Origin: an uncultured Prevotella sp.
GTDB taxonomy: Bacteria > Bacteroidota > Bacteroidia > Bacteroidales > Bacteroidaceae
NCBI GenBank assembly: GCA_900540375.1
Contig: UQFS01000029.1
Span: 1 to 48,584, forward strand
DNA length: 48,584 bases
Direction of reading: 5' to 3'
This document shows positions 40,220 through 48,584 of this stretch, one piece after another (the stretch's first letter is position 1; the number at the start of each line of letters is the position of its first letter). Under the pieces are notes generated by a model. It was not told the origin of the DNA, ran no database searches, and saw only the letters and a program-made list of their open reading frames with translations. Position numbers and translations under genes: made by a program.

Positions 40220-41875
40220 ATGAAAAAGAGTCTTTTGCAGAAAGCCCGTGCCCAGTATCAGCCAAAGTTGCCGAAGGGTCTCAAAGGTGCTGTCAGCGTA
40301 AAAGAGGGAGCTCCTACGCAGAGTGTAGGTGACCAGGAAGAAATCAAGAAGCTTTTCCCGAATACTTACGGGATGCCACTCATCGAGTTTGTACCCGGCG
40401 AGGAGTCTGCCAACTGTAAGATGAATGTCGGCGTTATCCTTTCCGGTGGTCAGGCACCTGGCGGTCACAATGTCATCTGCGGTATCTTCGACGCCGTGAA
40501 GAAGATGAGCCCCGAGAACAAGGTCTATGGCTTCCTCATGGGCCCCGGCGGTCTCGTTGACCATAAGTATATCGAGCTCACTCCTGAGTTCGTTGACGAC
40601 TATCGCAATACCGGTGGTTTCGATATGATCGGCTCTGGCCGTACCAAACTGGAGAAGGTAGACCAGTTTGAGAAGGGTCTTGAGATTCTGCGTAAGCTCG
40701 ACATAAAGGCTGTGGTCATCATCGGTGGTGACGACTCAAATACCAACGCCTGTGTGCTCGCTGAGTACTATGCTGCCAAGAACTACGGCATCCAAGTCAT
40801 CGGCTGCCCGAAGACCATCGACGGCGACCTGAAGAACGACCAGATCGAGACCAGTTTCGGCTTCGATACTGCTACAAAGGTATATTCTGAGCTGATTGGC
40901 AACATCGAGCGTGATGCTAACTCTGCCCGTAAATACTGGCATTTCATCAAGCTGATGGGTCGTTCCGCATCTCACATCGCTTTGGAGTGCGCTCTGCAGA
41001 CACAGCCAAATATCTGCATTGTCTCTGAGGAAGTGGAGAAAAAGGATATGACTCTCAACCAGATCGTGGAGCAGATTGCCACTGCTGTCGCTAAGCGCGC
41101 TGAGGATGGCAACAACTTTGGTGTGGTGCTCATCCCTGAGGGTCTCATCGAGTTCATCCCTGCCATCGGCCGTCTGATCGATGAGCTCAACGACCTGCTC
41201 GCTGCTCACGGTGCTGATTACAAGGATTTGGAGAAGGACGCACAGCGCGAGTATATCCTCGCTCACCTAAGCAAGGAGAATGCAGATACCTTCGCAACGC
41301 TGCCTGAGGCTGTTGCGCGTCAGCTCTCCCTCGACCGTGATCCGCACGGAAATGTACAGGTGTCTCTGATCGAGACCGAGAAGTTGCTCTCTGACATGGT
41401 GGCAGCTAAGCTCGACGAGTGGAAGAAAGAGGATAAGTACTGTGGCAAGTTCGCTGCCCAGCACCACTTCTTCGGCTATGAGGGCCGTTGCGCTGCTCCT
41501 TCCAACTTTGACGCTGACTACTGCTACGCTCTCGGCGTGAGCGCCGCTCACCTGATTGCCAATGGCAAGACCGGTTACATGGCTATCGTTCAGAATCTCT
41601 CAGCCTCTACCGATGAGTGGAAGGCCGGTGGTGTGCCCATCACCATGATGATGAACATGGAGCGCCGCAATGGTGAGATGAAGCCTGTGATCCGCAAGGC
41701 TCTCGTTGAGCTCGACGGTGCACCTTTCAAGAAATTTGCTGAGAAGCGTGACGAGTGGGCCCGTCAGACCTGCTATGTCTATCCCGGTCCTATCCAGTAC
41801 TGGGGGCCCTCCGAGGTCTGTGACCGCGAGACCCGTACGCTGGCTCTGGAGAACGAGGCTAAGGCAAACCGCTAA
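40220..41875 (+). CDS. pfp: Diphosphate-dependent 6-phosphofructokinase (PFP, long type)
   Basis: This enzyme of about 551 aa interconverts fructose 6-phosphate and fructose 1,6-bisphosphate, probably using pyrophosphate. It shows ILSGGQAPGGHNVICG, the active-site region CPKTIDGDLKND (the lysine in PKTIDGD marks PPi use), and GRSASHIALECAL. Its length fits the plant/Bacteroides-type long PFP rather than ATP-PFK. It stands alone between its own promoter and the lysozyme gene. Confidence 0.93.
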   Translation: MKKSLLQKARAQYQPKLPKGLKGAVSVKEGAPTQSVGDQEEIKKLFPNTYGMPLIEFVPGEESANCKMNVGVILSGGQAPGGHNVICGIFDAVKKMSPENKVYGFLMGPGGLVDHKYIELTPEFVDDYRNTGGFDMIGSGRTKLEKVDQFEKGLEILRKLDIKAVVIIGGDDSNTNACVLAEYYAAKNYGIQVIGCPKTIDGDLKNDQIETSFGFDTATKVYSELIGNIERDANSARKYWHFIKLMGRSASHIALECALQTQPNICIVSEEVEKKDMTLNQIVEQIATAVAKRAEDGNNFGVVLIPEGLIEFIPAIGRLIDELNDLLAAHGADYKDLEKDAQREYILAHLSKENADTFATLPEAVARQLSLDRDPHGNVQVSLIETEKLLSDMVAAKLDEWKKEDKYCGKFAAQHHFFGYEGRCAAPSNFDADYCYALGVSAAHLIANGKTGYMAIVQNLSASTDEWKAGGVPITMMMNMERRNGEMKPVIRKALVELDGAPFKKFAEKRDEWARQTCYVYPGPIQYWGPSEVCDRETRTLALENEAKANR

Positions 41876-42025
41876 TTGAACGCTGAGAATCGTTCATCGA
41901 TTCTCTATGATAAGGATGTTCACGAAAGTTGTGAGACAATCCTCTTTTGACGAGACATCCTCCTTATGTGGTAACATGGGTTGAGGATGCCTCTTCTTTA
42001 TAATAATGGGAGACTGATCTAAGAG

Positions 42026-42925
42026 ATGATAAACACACGCCAAACCACCAGACGAAGAAAATCTTCTTCCCGCCGACGCTCTTCATCGCGTTCGCGGTCG
42101 TCGCGTCGTGGCTCTGTGGGCATACGTCTTCCTTTCTTGCACACACGTCTCAGCCGCGCTGCTATCTTCGGCGGGTTGGCCGGCATCGTGGTTTATGTGT
42201 GGGCTTTTTATTATTTCTTCGTGGGACCAACCGGTTTCCGTTGGCGGGCGCTCTATGGTGATGACAAGTATCCTGAAGGCTATGAGGTGCATGGCATAGA
42301 CATCTCGCACTATCAGGGTACGATCAACTGGGACCGTCTACGCTCCAACGCGATGGTAGACGGTTGTCCTATTCGCTTTATCATCATCAAATCCACAGAG
42401 GGATCGTCTCGCATTGATCCAAATTTCGAGGAGAACTTCTATCAAGCACGGGAATACGGCTTTGTCCGAGGCGTTTACCATTTCTGGAGCAACAACTCCT
42501 CAGCCCGGGCTCAGGCCAATTATTTTCTAAGCAAAGTACATTTGTTGGATGGAGATTTGCCTCCGGTGCTCGATGTGGAGCATAAGCCGAAGAACGAGAG
42601 TGTGGAGGATTTCCAAACGGATATCCTTACTTGGCTTCACATCGTAGAGAATAAGTATGGTGTGAAGCCGATCATCTATACTTATTACAAATTCAAGGAT
42701 GCCTATCTGAGTGCTCCTGTCTTTGGTGATTACCCTTATTGGATCGCGCACTATTATGTCGAAAAGGTGGAGTATCAGGGCAAATGGAAGTTCTGGCAGC
42801 ATACCGATGTGGGGAAGCTGCCAGGTATCAATGGTCATGTAGACTTGAATATCTACAATGGTTCTTATTACGATCTCATGCGTCTGACGATAGGCAATCA
42901 GGAGAATGTCGTGGTGGCAGAGTGA
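42026..42925 (+). CDS. GH25 family lysozyme with Arg/Ser-rich N-terminus
   Basis: This 299-aa protein begins with about 35 residues very rich in Arg and Ser, then one transmembrane helix (AAIFGGLAGIVVYVWAFYYF) and a GH25 muramidase domain: GIDISHYQGTINWDRL with the conserved aspartates and PPVLDVEHK with the catalytic glutamate region. It should be anchored in the inner membrane with the catalytic domain in the periplasm. The basic cytoplasmic tail could bind nucleic acid or acidic lipid, which is speculation. Confidence 0.9.
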   Translation: MINTRQTTRRRKSSSRRRSSSRSRSSRRGSVGIRLPFLHTRLSRAAIFGGLAGIVVYVWAFYYFFVGPTGFRWRALYGDDKYPEGYEVHGIDISHYQGTINWDRLRSNAMVDGCPIRFIIIKSTEGSSRIDPNFEENFYQAREYGFVRGVYHFWSNNSSARAQANYFLSKVHLLDGDLPPVLDVEHKPKNESVEDFQTDILTWLHIVENKYGVKPIIYTYYKFKDAYLSAPVFGDYPYWIAHYYVEKVEYQGKWKFWQHTDVGKLPGINGHVDLNIYNGSYYDLMRLTIGNQENVVVAE

Positions 42926-42933
42926 AAATTCTG

Positions 42934-45171
42934 TCAGTCGATGTCTGCCATGACCTTTTGTGCGGTATCGTCTATCCCATAGTGCTTCAAGATGTTTTGA
43001 TCCGTATGGAACTTCTCTAAGAGAAAGGAAGATACACTTTCGCCTTCCTCCAACTTGCTCAAACCTATATATTTCCGGAACATTTCCCGAGCTTGCATCC
43101 GCTGACCTTGGAACCAGTAGCAGTAAGCTCCGTTGAGCGTATCATCTGGAAGAGCCTTGTCGCCGGAGCAAAGACCCTTATAAATCTTCTGTGCTTCCTC
43201 AATCCGGTCAATCCATAAGAGTCCCCAAGCCAAAGTACGCTGTACTTCAGTGTTGTCAGGATGTTCGTAATCCAACTTATAAAGTAGGGAGACGGCCTCA
43301 TCAGCCTTACCGCAGTATATGAGCGAGATGGCGAGCCCCAAAGCATAAAACATCTTTTGAGGATAGCTCTGTGACAAAGTTTTGTAGATCTTGGAGGCTT
43401 CCTCAAAGCGTTTCGATTTAAAAACGGCTAAGGAATATTGGCGGAGCAGCGATTCTTTTTCCGGCTCCATCTTGCACAGTTTTTTCAGATAGTCTGCCGC
43501 TGAAGTGTAGTCGGAATCGTGCATACACAAGGCTGCTGAGGCCAGTTCCAAACTTTTCCTTACCTCGTCGCCTTGCTCTTCGGCTCCTTTTCCGTCAGAA
43601 GTAAAACATGTCACTATCTCTCGAAGAGATTCCCAAAGCTTCTTTTTCAGCAGGAAGCTGATCAGTGCCGGAAGCTGTTGGTGCATCTCCGTGCAGATCA
43701 TGTCTTTTGTGAAGAACATGGTAGGATGGGCATAGCCAAAAGCATTGAAGAAAGGATGACGCAGATCGCAGAGTTTGAAGAAGCGATAGAGATCCTGAAG
43801 ATACATCCGGCGGATATAGGCCGAGTGACGCCAAGACTCTTCACTCTCACCAGGCATGTTCAGACTCATCTCTCCACTCAACAATACTTTTCTCACCTCC
43901 GCTGGCAACCGCTGATAAACGGATGAGAGGGCGATAGAAAAACTGTATTTGTCAGAGTCACAGAAAGGCCCCTCTTTAAACAGTCTGTCCAGAAATCCCG
44001 AATTGCGAAGCTCTTCCGGTAGCATGGTCAAGTCGGGATGAGTGGGCGTGTAGGGGATCAGCCAGTTATAGAGTTGGTTGAAGAAGGCAAAGCGCTTCAT
44101 CTGTGAGAATCCACCGAAGTAGATATCCATGCCCTGTTTGCGCATGTCGTTTATCTTGTTGATACTCTTTTCAAGACTTTCCATACGCTTGTCAGCCTCG
44201 TCGGGATGAAGAATCTCTTCCAGCGAACTTTCATCGGATGGTGTGGATCCCATATTCATCATCTGCCAGTCATGGCTTTTAATGATATTGGGCATGATGT
44301 TTTTACGCAGCTCGTCATTGTCTCTTTCTGCATAATGACAATAGACCACTTGCATCTGCATGTCGAGCAACGCACTCTTCACGCTGTTGTCAGACAAGAC
44401 TTTTTTCACGGCGTGCCGTACGGACTCATATAGTTGGTATCTCCCGTTGGAGAGCGCAAACACCCATCCGACAAAGGCGCGTTGCTTGACTCGCTCGTCT
44501 TTGCTTTTTTGGAAGACATGGATGAGTGTCAGAATCTTCTCTGCATCCCCAACCAAGAGACAGGCGAGAGTCACTGCCGATACCAATAATTGCGCATCGG
44601 CTGAGTCGATAGCAGGAGAAAGTAATAGTTCCTCAAAACTCACAGCGTATTCGTGATGCCACTGAGGAGAGCAGACAATGAGGTTGAAGAAGGATCGCAA
44701 GTTGTTGGCATGACGCTTATGGATGTCAGCCAGATTGTTATTGGATCCGTTGAGTGCTGACAGCGAAGCCATGGCCATGTCGGTGACATAGTTCTCCATT
44801 TGCAGACGCATATCGTCGACGGACGGTATTTGTCGTTGGGCATTCAGATATTTGAGATAGGGATATTCGACTTTAAAATCCTCCAATATCAAGTCGCGGA
44901 TGATACCTTCTAACTGAGCCGACAGTTGCTTATAAAACTGCTGGCGTTGCGGGTCTTCGTAGCCTTGCAGGTAAAAGTCTGCCATACGGTGATAGTTGGC
45001 CGTGGTGTCGTCCAGTCGCTCACGTATCCAGGAGACGTCTTGTTGTCCTAACAGTTGATTGAGTTGGCGCAAAGCCTCACCGACATTATTGTCTTTCTCC
45101 AGTTTCTGTTGTAATATGATGAGTTGATCCCTGCTTTTGATAGCAGCATCCTCTTGTGCCTTTCCATCCAT
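42934..45171 (-). CDS. Large helical tetratricopeptide-repeat-like protein
   Basis: This 745-aa, cytoplasmic, mostly helical protein has no signal peptide. In its C-terminal third, TPR-like pairs are visible (YTSAADYLKKLCKMEPEKES, FEEASKIYKTLSQSYPQKMF, ADEAVSLLYKLDYEHPDNTE). The rest is helical without a family I recognise. It begins 13 bp after the orphan binding-lipoprotein gene, so the two are likely co-transcribed. It probably serves as a scaffold. Confidence 0.78.
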   Translation of the reverse strand: MDGKAQEDAAIKSRDQLIILQQKLEKDNNVGEALRQLNQLLGQQDVSWIRERLDDTTANYHRMADFYLQGYEDPQRQQFYKQLSAQLEGIIRDLILEDFKVEYPYLKYLNAQRQIPSVDDMRLQMENYVTDMAMASLSALNGSNNNLADIHKRHANNLRSFFNLIVCSPQWHHEYAVSFEELLLSPAIDSADAQLLVSAVTLACLLVGDAEKILTLIHVFQKSKDERVKQRAFVGWVFALSNGRYQLYESVRHAVKKVLSDNSVKSALLDMQMQVVYCHYAERDNDELRKNIMPNIIKSHDWQMMNMGSTPSDESSLEEILHPDEADKRMESLEKSINKINDMRKQGMDIYFGGFSQMKRFAFFNQLYNWLIPYTPTHPDLTMLPEELRNSGFLDRLFKEGPFCDSDKYSFSIALSSVYQRLPAEVRKVLLSGEMSLNMPGESEESWRHSAYIRRMYLQDLYRFFKLCDLRHPFFNAFGYAHPTMFFTKDMICTEMHQQLPALISFLLKKKLWESLREIVTCFTSDGKGAEEQGDEVRKSLELASAALCMHDSDYTSAADYLKKLCKMEPEKESLLRQYSLAVFKSKRFEEASKIYKTLSQSYPQKMFYALGLAISLIYCGKADEAVSLLYKLDYEHPDNTEVQRTLAWGLLWIDRIEEAQKIYKGLCSGDKALPDDTLNGAYCYWFQGQRMQAREMFRKYIGLSKLEEGESVSSFLLEKFHTDQNILKHYGIDDTAQKVMADID

Positions 45172-45184
45172 AATCCTATAATTT

Positions 45185-46102
45185 TTAAGGTGTGAACCTT
45201 GCTCCTCGTGCTATATCTCTCGGCCGTGGAGAGGTGGCATGGTGATAAGTCATCGTTGGGAGGGCGTTTACGGTGTGCATATCTACTCCCATATATTTGC
45301 AGATGATCTTCCCGTAGTGCTTCACTCCGTGTTTATTGATAGAATCCACGGTAGCGTCATAGACTTGCAGAAACTTCTTGATCTGTTGCTTCCGTTCCTT
45401 ATTTTCCATGACTTTCTGCCGGAAGGCGATTACGCCTAAGTGCAGATTCTTGTCACGGCTGTCCATCAACACGGGGTTCTGAAAGAGACGTGCCTGTGTG
45501 GCCTGAGGCTCCGGCAGTATGGCGGCGTCAATCTCATGGTTGAGGATCATCTTCAATCTGACGTTGACATCATTGATCTCTATGCGATAAACTTTTTCCT
45601 TTGTGCGGGTACTGTCTATGGCCATGTCGGCAAGCATCTGTGTCGCGGAGTATGGGGCAATGGCCACCATCTTGTCAGAGAGTTGTTTCAACTCTGCCAC
45701 GCGGGCCATGCGGTTGCTGATAAGTTGCCAAGAGGCGTTGGTAGAGGTTACAAACTTCAGCACAATGCCTTGGTGGCGCAAATGCTCAGCCTTTACGAGA
45801 TCAGTGACAATGCCTTCTGCGTTTTTGCTGCGAAGTAGGGTGTCGCCATCGGTCTGACTGCTGAATCGCTTTAGTCGCACGTCTACACCTGCTTTCTGAA
45901 ACAGACTGTCTTCCGCAGCGATGAAAAGAGGGAGACAGTCCATCGTCGGCACTGTGGCAATCTTGAGAGCCGCAGAGTCCCGGCGGGCAGCTTCGATCTG
46001 CTGTTCGCGGTTGAGACGTTGCCGGTCCTTATATGACTTTCCACATGAAGCCCAAAAGGCGATGGAAAGCAAAGAGAACAGAAGGTATTGATATTTTCTC
46101 AT
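45185..46102 (-). CDS. NMT1/SsuA-like substrate-binding lipoprotein without transporter partners
   Basis: This 305-aa protein has a lipobox (IAFWASC) and a binding-protein fold of the NMT1/THI5/SsuA type: MDCLPLFIAAEDSLFQKAGVDVRLKRF, EGIVTDLVKAEHLRHQG, and DAAILPEPQATQA. Relatives bind thiamine precursors, sulfonates or nitrate. No permease or ATPase lies nearby, so the transporter is elsewhere or the protein is a sensor. The start at 46102 is only 8 bp from the -7 element, suggesting a leaderless transcript. Confidence 0.82.
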   Translation of the reverse strand: MRKYQYLLFSLLSIAFWASCGKSYKDRQRLNREQQIEAARRDSAALKIATVPTMDCLPLFIAAEDSLFQKAGVDVRLKRFSSQTDGDTLLRSKNAEGIVTDLVKAEHLRHQGIVLKFVTSTNASWQLISNRMARVAELKQLSDKMVAIAPYSATQMLADMAIDSTRTKEKVYRIEINDVNVRLKMILNHEIDAAILPEPQATQARLFQNPVLMDSRDKNLHLGVIAFRQKVMENKERKQQIKKFLQVYDATVDSINKHGVKHYGKIICKYMGVDMHTVNALPTMTYHHATSPRPRDIARGARFTP

Positions 46103-46109
46103 GACTATG

Positions 46110-46139
46110 CAAAGGTACGAAATATTTTGTAAACACAAA
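46110..46139 (-). promoter_or_regulatory. Promoter of the orphan binding-lipoprotein gene
   Basis: On the minus strand a TTTG box (46136-46139), an 18-bp spacer and TACCTTTG (46110-46117) fit the consensus. It overlaps the divergent radA promoter at 46126-46156. Confidence 0.65.
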
Positions 46140-46156
46140 AAAAAATGCTACTTTTG
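46126..46156 (+). promoter_or_regulatory. Promoter of radA
   Basis: A TTTG box (46126-46129), a 19-bp spacer and TACTTTTG (46149-46156) give a full-consensus promoter. Its -33 box lies inside the spacer of the divergent promoter. Confidence 0.75.
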
Positions 46157-46177
46157 CAATCATAATCAGAAGCATAT

Positions 46178-47581
46178 ATGGGCAAAGATAAAACAATGTA
46201 TGTCTGTAGCAACTGTGGATACGAGTCGGTGAAGTGGCTTGGCAAGTGTCCGCAGTGTGGTGAATGGCAGTCGTTCAAGGAGATCAAGGTAGCCGGAGAG
46301 ACAGGCTCGTCGGCAGCCCGCAACGCTGCATTGAGTGTCAAACAAGCGAGACAATCTCCGTTCAGCCGGCAGAGTGCGGCTCCCGTCCGCTTGCGTGATA
46401 TTCCCTTGCAGGATGAGCCGCGCATAGACATGCATGACGCTGAGCTCAACCGCGTTCTCGGTGGCGGACTCGTGCCGGGAAGCATCACGCTGTTGGGTGG
46501 TGAGCCGGGTATCGGAAAGTCTACGCTGACCTTGCAGACACTCTTGAAGATGCCGGAGAAGAAAATTCTCTATGTCAGTGGAGAGGAAAGTGCACATCAG
46601 ATCAAGATGAGAGCCGAGCGTCTATCGCCCACATTCCCAGAGTCTCTTCTGGTGCTTTGCGAGACCTCTTTGGAGAAGATCTTCAAGCACATTCAGGACG
46701 TGGCACCGGATATCGTCGTGATCGATTCTGTGCAGACCATTGCCATGGAAAGCGTAGACTCGTCTCCCGGCAGCATCTCTCAAGTGAGAGAATGTGCCGC
46801 GGCTCTGTTGCGCTTTGCCAAGTCGAGTGGGGTGCCGGTGATTTTGATCGGACATATTAACAAGGAGGGAACGTTGGCAGGCCCGAAGATCCTGGAACAT
46901 ATCGTTGACACGGTGATACAGTTCGAAGGTGACCAGCATTATCTCTATCGTATGCTGCGCAGCACGAAGAACCGTTTTGGCAGTACTTCCGAGATGGGTA
47001 TCTACGAGATGCGTCAGGACGGACTGCGCCAAGTGTCGAATCCTTCTGAGCTGTTGATAGCAGAAGAGCATGACGGACTGTCCGGTGTCGCGATCACCTC
47101 GGCCATAGAGGGTGTACGTCCTTTCTTGGTGGAGACTCAGGCTTTGGTGTCCACAGCCGCTTATGGTACGCCCCAGCGCTCGGCGACTGGCTTTGACCAG
47201 CGTCGTCTCAATATGTTGTTGGCCGTCTTGGAGAAGCGCGTCGGCTTCAAGTTGATGCAAAAAGACGTGTTCCTGAATATTGCCGGAGGTTTGCGTGTGA
47301 CCGATATGGCTATGGACCTGAGTGTGATAGCAGCTGTCCTCTCCAGCAATGTCGACACGCCGATAGAGCAAGGATGGTGTATGTGTGGGGAAGTAGGACT
47401 CAGTGGTGAGGTGCGTCCGGTGGCACGATTGGAGCAACGGATTGCCGAAGCAGAGAAACTGGGCTTCCAGCATATCATCGTTCCGGCCTACAATATGAAG
47501 AATTTAGACGTAAAGAAATATAAAATCGAACTTCATCCTGTACGCAAAGTAGAGGGAGCGCTCAGAACACTGTTCGGTTAA
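46178..47581 (+). CDS. radA: DNA repair protein RadA/Sms
   Basis: This 467-aa protein has an N-terminal CxxC-type zinc finger (CSNCGYESVKWLGKCPQCGEW), Walker A (GGEPGIGKST), the RadA-specific KNRFG motif (STKNRFGSTSEMGIYEM) and a C-terminal Lon-protease-like domain. It acts in branch migration during recombinational repair. The methionine at 46196 is an alternative start. It lies 16 bp upstream of queC, probably in one operon. Confidence 0.96.
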   Translation: MGKDKTMYVCSNCGYESVKWLGKCPQCGEWQSFKEIKVAGETGSSAARNAALSVKQARQSPFSRQSAAPVRLRDIPLQDEPRIDMHDAELNRVLGGGLVPGSITLLGGEPGIGKSTLTLQTLLKMPEKKILYVSGEESAHQIKMRAERLSPTFPESLLVLCETSLEKIFKHIQDVAPDIVVIDSVQTIAMESVDSSPGSISQVRECAAALLRFAKSSGVPVILIGHINKEGTLAGPKILEHIVDTVIQFEGDQHYLYRMLRSTKNRFGSTSEMGIYEMRQDGLRQVSNPSELLIAEEHDGLSGVAITSAIEGVRPFLVETQALVSTAAYGTPQRSATGFDQRRLNMLLAVLEKRVGFKLMQKDVFLNIAGGLRVTDMAMDLSVIAAVLSSNVDTPIEQGWCMCGEVGLSGEVRPVARLEQRIAEAEKLGFQHIIVPAYNMKNLDVKKYKIELHPVRKVEGALRTLFG

Positions 47582-47597
47582 TCAGTAACAAAGACAG

Positions 47598-48251
47598 ATG
47601 AAAGATTCAGTGATTATTGTCAGTGGTGGCATGGATTCCATCACGATGCTTTATGAGTTCAAGGACCGCATCGCCCTTGGCATTTCCTTTGATTATGGCA
47701 GCAACCACAATGCACGCGAGATTCCCTTTGCGGAAATGCATTGCAAGCGGTTGGGGATTCCCCATGTCACCATTCCCTTGGACTTCATGCCGAAGTATTT
47801 CAAGTCGAGTTTGCTTGAAGGGGCTGAGGCCATCCCGGAAGGCAACTACGACGAGGAGAACATGAAGTCGACGGTGGTGCCTTTCCGCAATGGCATCATG
47901 CTCAGTATTGCCGCGGGCATAGCAGAGAGCCATCAACTCAAATACGTGATGATGGCCAACCACAGTGGCGATCATACCATCTATCCCGACTGCCGTCCTG
48001 AGTTTGTCGAGGCTTTCTCTCATGCAGCGAAAGCCGGAACGTATGTGGGTGTGGAGATCTTGGCCCCTTACACCAACATCACGAAGGCTGACATCGCCCG
48101 TCATGGCAAGGCGCTGGGCATTGACTACAGTGAGACGTGGAGTTGCTATAAAGGCGGAGAAAAGCACTGTGGCAAGTGCGGTACCTGCCGCGAACGCAGG
48201 GAAGCGCTCCAAGAGGCAGGTATCGAAGACACCACAGAGTACGAAGATTAG
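47598..48251 (+). CDS. queC: 7-cyano-7-deazaguanine synthase
   Basis: This 217-aa PP-loop enzyme converts 7-carboxy-7-deazaguanine to preQ0 in queuosine synthesis. It shows SGGMDSITMLYEF and the C-terminal zinc site CYKGGEKHCGKCGTC. No other queuosine gene is in the window. Confidence 0.94.
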   Translation: MKDSVIIVSGGMDSITMLYEFKDRIALGISFDYGSNHNAREIPFAEMHCKRLGIPHVTIPLDFMPKYFKSSLLEGAEAIPEGNYDEENMKSTVVPFRNGIMLSIAAGIAESHQLKYVMMANHSGDHTIYPDCRPEFVEAFSHAAKAGTYVGVEILAPYTNITKADIARHGKALGIDYSETWSCYKGGEKHCGKCGTCRERREALQEAGIEDTTEYED

Positions 48252-48357
48252 GGCTTGTGGTTTGTTATGACTGATGATTGCTATTGTTGACAGAATGTTC
48301 GTCAACGATTAAATACGATCAAGTGTCATAGCATTACAATGCGTTTTTTCCTGACAA

Positions 48358-48408
48358 AAGTCTGTTCGCTGCAACTCACAATCTAGAGAGCAGCGAATAG
48401 GCTTTTTT
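48358..48408 (+). terminator. Terminator downstream of queC
   Basis: AGTCTGTTCGCTGC (48359-48372) pairs with GCAGCGAATAGGCT (48390-48403) using two wobble pairs, followed by a T run. A smaller GCAT/ATGC hairpin followed by six T lies at about 48331-48348. Confidence 0.8.
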
Positions 48409-48461
48409 GTTTGTGATGCAGCAAAAAGTGGACTCATTCTTCAATTTTAGCCTAATGAAGA

Positions 48462-48584
48462 CCTCATCTCAGTGAGTTTACCGGGTCATCTCGGTTGTTT
48501 TTATCGATCAAAAAGGTGAGATGACATAGTCAAAGTACCTTTCTGACCAAAAATTCTCTAGAGAATTTTTGGTCAGAAAGGTAC
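48462..48584. repeat. 22-bp-period repeat units ending in a 50-bp perfect palindrome at the window edge
   Basis: Units start at 48462, 48484, 48506 and 48528 with exact 22-bp spacing (GGTCATCTCGG at 48484). They run into a perfect palindrome at 48535-48584 whose centre, AATTCTCTAGAGAATT, is shared with the palindrome at 20630-20673. The array probably continues beyond the right edge. Confidence 0.78.

Noticed and set aside
41885..41905. Hairpin GAGAATCG/CGATTCTC after the phosphofructokinase gene as a terminator
   Set aside because: No T run follows the stem, so an intrinsic terminator cannot be claimed.

Overview
The window looks like chromosomal DNA of a Prevotella-like member of the Bacteroidales. 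The evidence is the many Bacteroidetes-type promoters (a TAnnTTTG -7 element, sometimes with a TTTG box about 19-20 bp upstream), family types typical of the order (FimB/Mfa2-like lipoprotein, DUF1460, DUF4421, a long PFP-type phosphofructokinase, split MacB) and moderate GC content. No rRNA, tRNA, CRISPR array, IS element or phage gene was recognised.

Bases 1-17.3 kb form a sulfur-assimilation region. One minus-strand operon encodes sulfate activation and APS reduction (cysD, cysN, cysH) followed directly by two Pst-type permeases. A second encodes a sulfur-carrier relay (ThiS-like carrier, E1-like activating enzyme, JAMM protease), a sulfite reductase fused to a TusA domain, and a siroheme-synthesis dehydrogenase. 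A TonB-dependent receptor, a BtuF/FecB-like binding lipoprotein, a FecCD permease and a distant FecE-like ATPase make up a second uptake system. PstB-like and PstS-like genes are divergent. Three intergenic regions (about 6.05, 10.65 and 16.25 kb) share a previously unrecognised operator: a 17-bp imperfect palindrome flanked by ATACC/GGTAT half-sites, with an outer half-site exactly 22 bp from the -7 element at four promoters. This ties the Pst-like transporter, cys genes, carrier relay and TonB receptor into one probable regulon. The Pst-like transporter is therefore a good candidate for a sulfate importer. The carrier relay resembles the Wolinella protein-thiocarboxylate (Hcy) route and the QbsE/QbsD pair.

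Bases 17.4-21.9 kb carry an acyl-CoA-ligase-like enzyme, a fimbrial-anchor-like lipoprotein, remnants of an rpoD gene and of a GNAT acetyltransferase, an NlpE-like lipoprotein, and a palindrome-centred array of 22-bp repeats. The same repeat family reappears at the right edge (48.46-48.58 kb).

Bases 21.9-26.7 kb encode a MacAB-TolC-type export system whose membrane-fusion gene has a 1-nt frameshift. Bases 26.9-29.9 kb hold a Gfo/Idh/MocA oxidoreductase, a DUF4421 protein and a DUF1460 amidase-like protein. DapA and an EamA transporter are divergent around 31 kb. A long minus-strand run (40.0 to 32.2 kb) carries small conserved proteins, an acyltransferase, a large secreted amidase/golvesin-type protein, a YgiQ radical SAM protein, a PP2C-like phosphatase and TruA. 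The right end has PFP, a GH25 lysozyme, a repeat-rich helical protein, an orphan binding lipoprotein, RadA and QueC.
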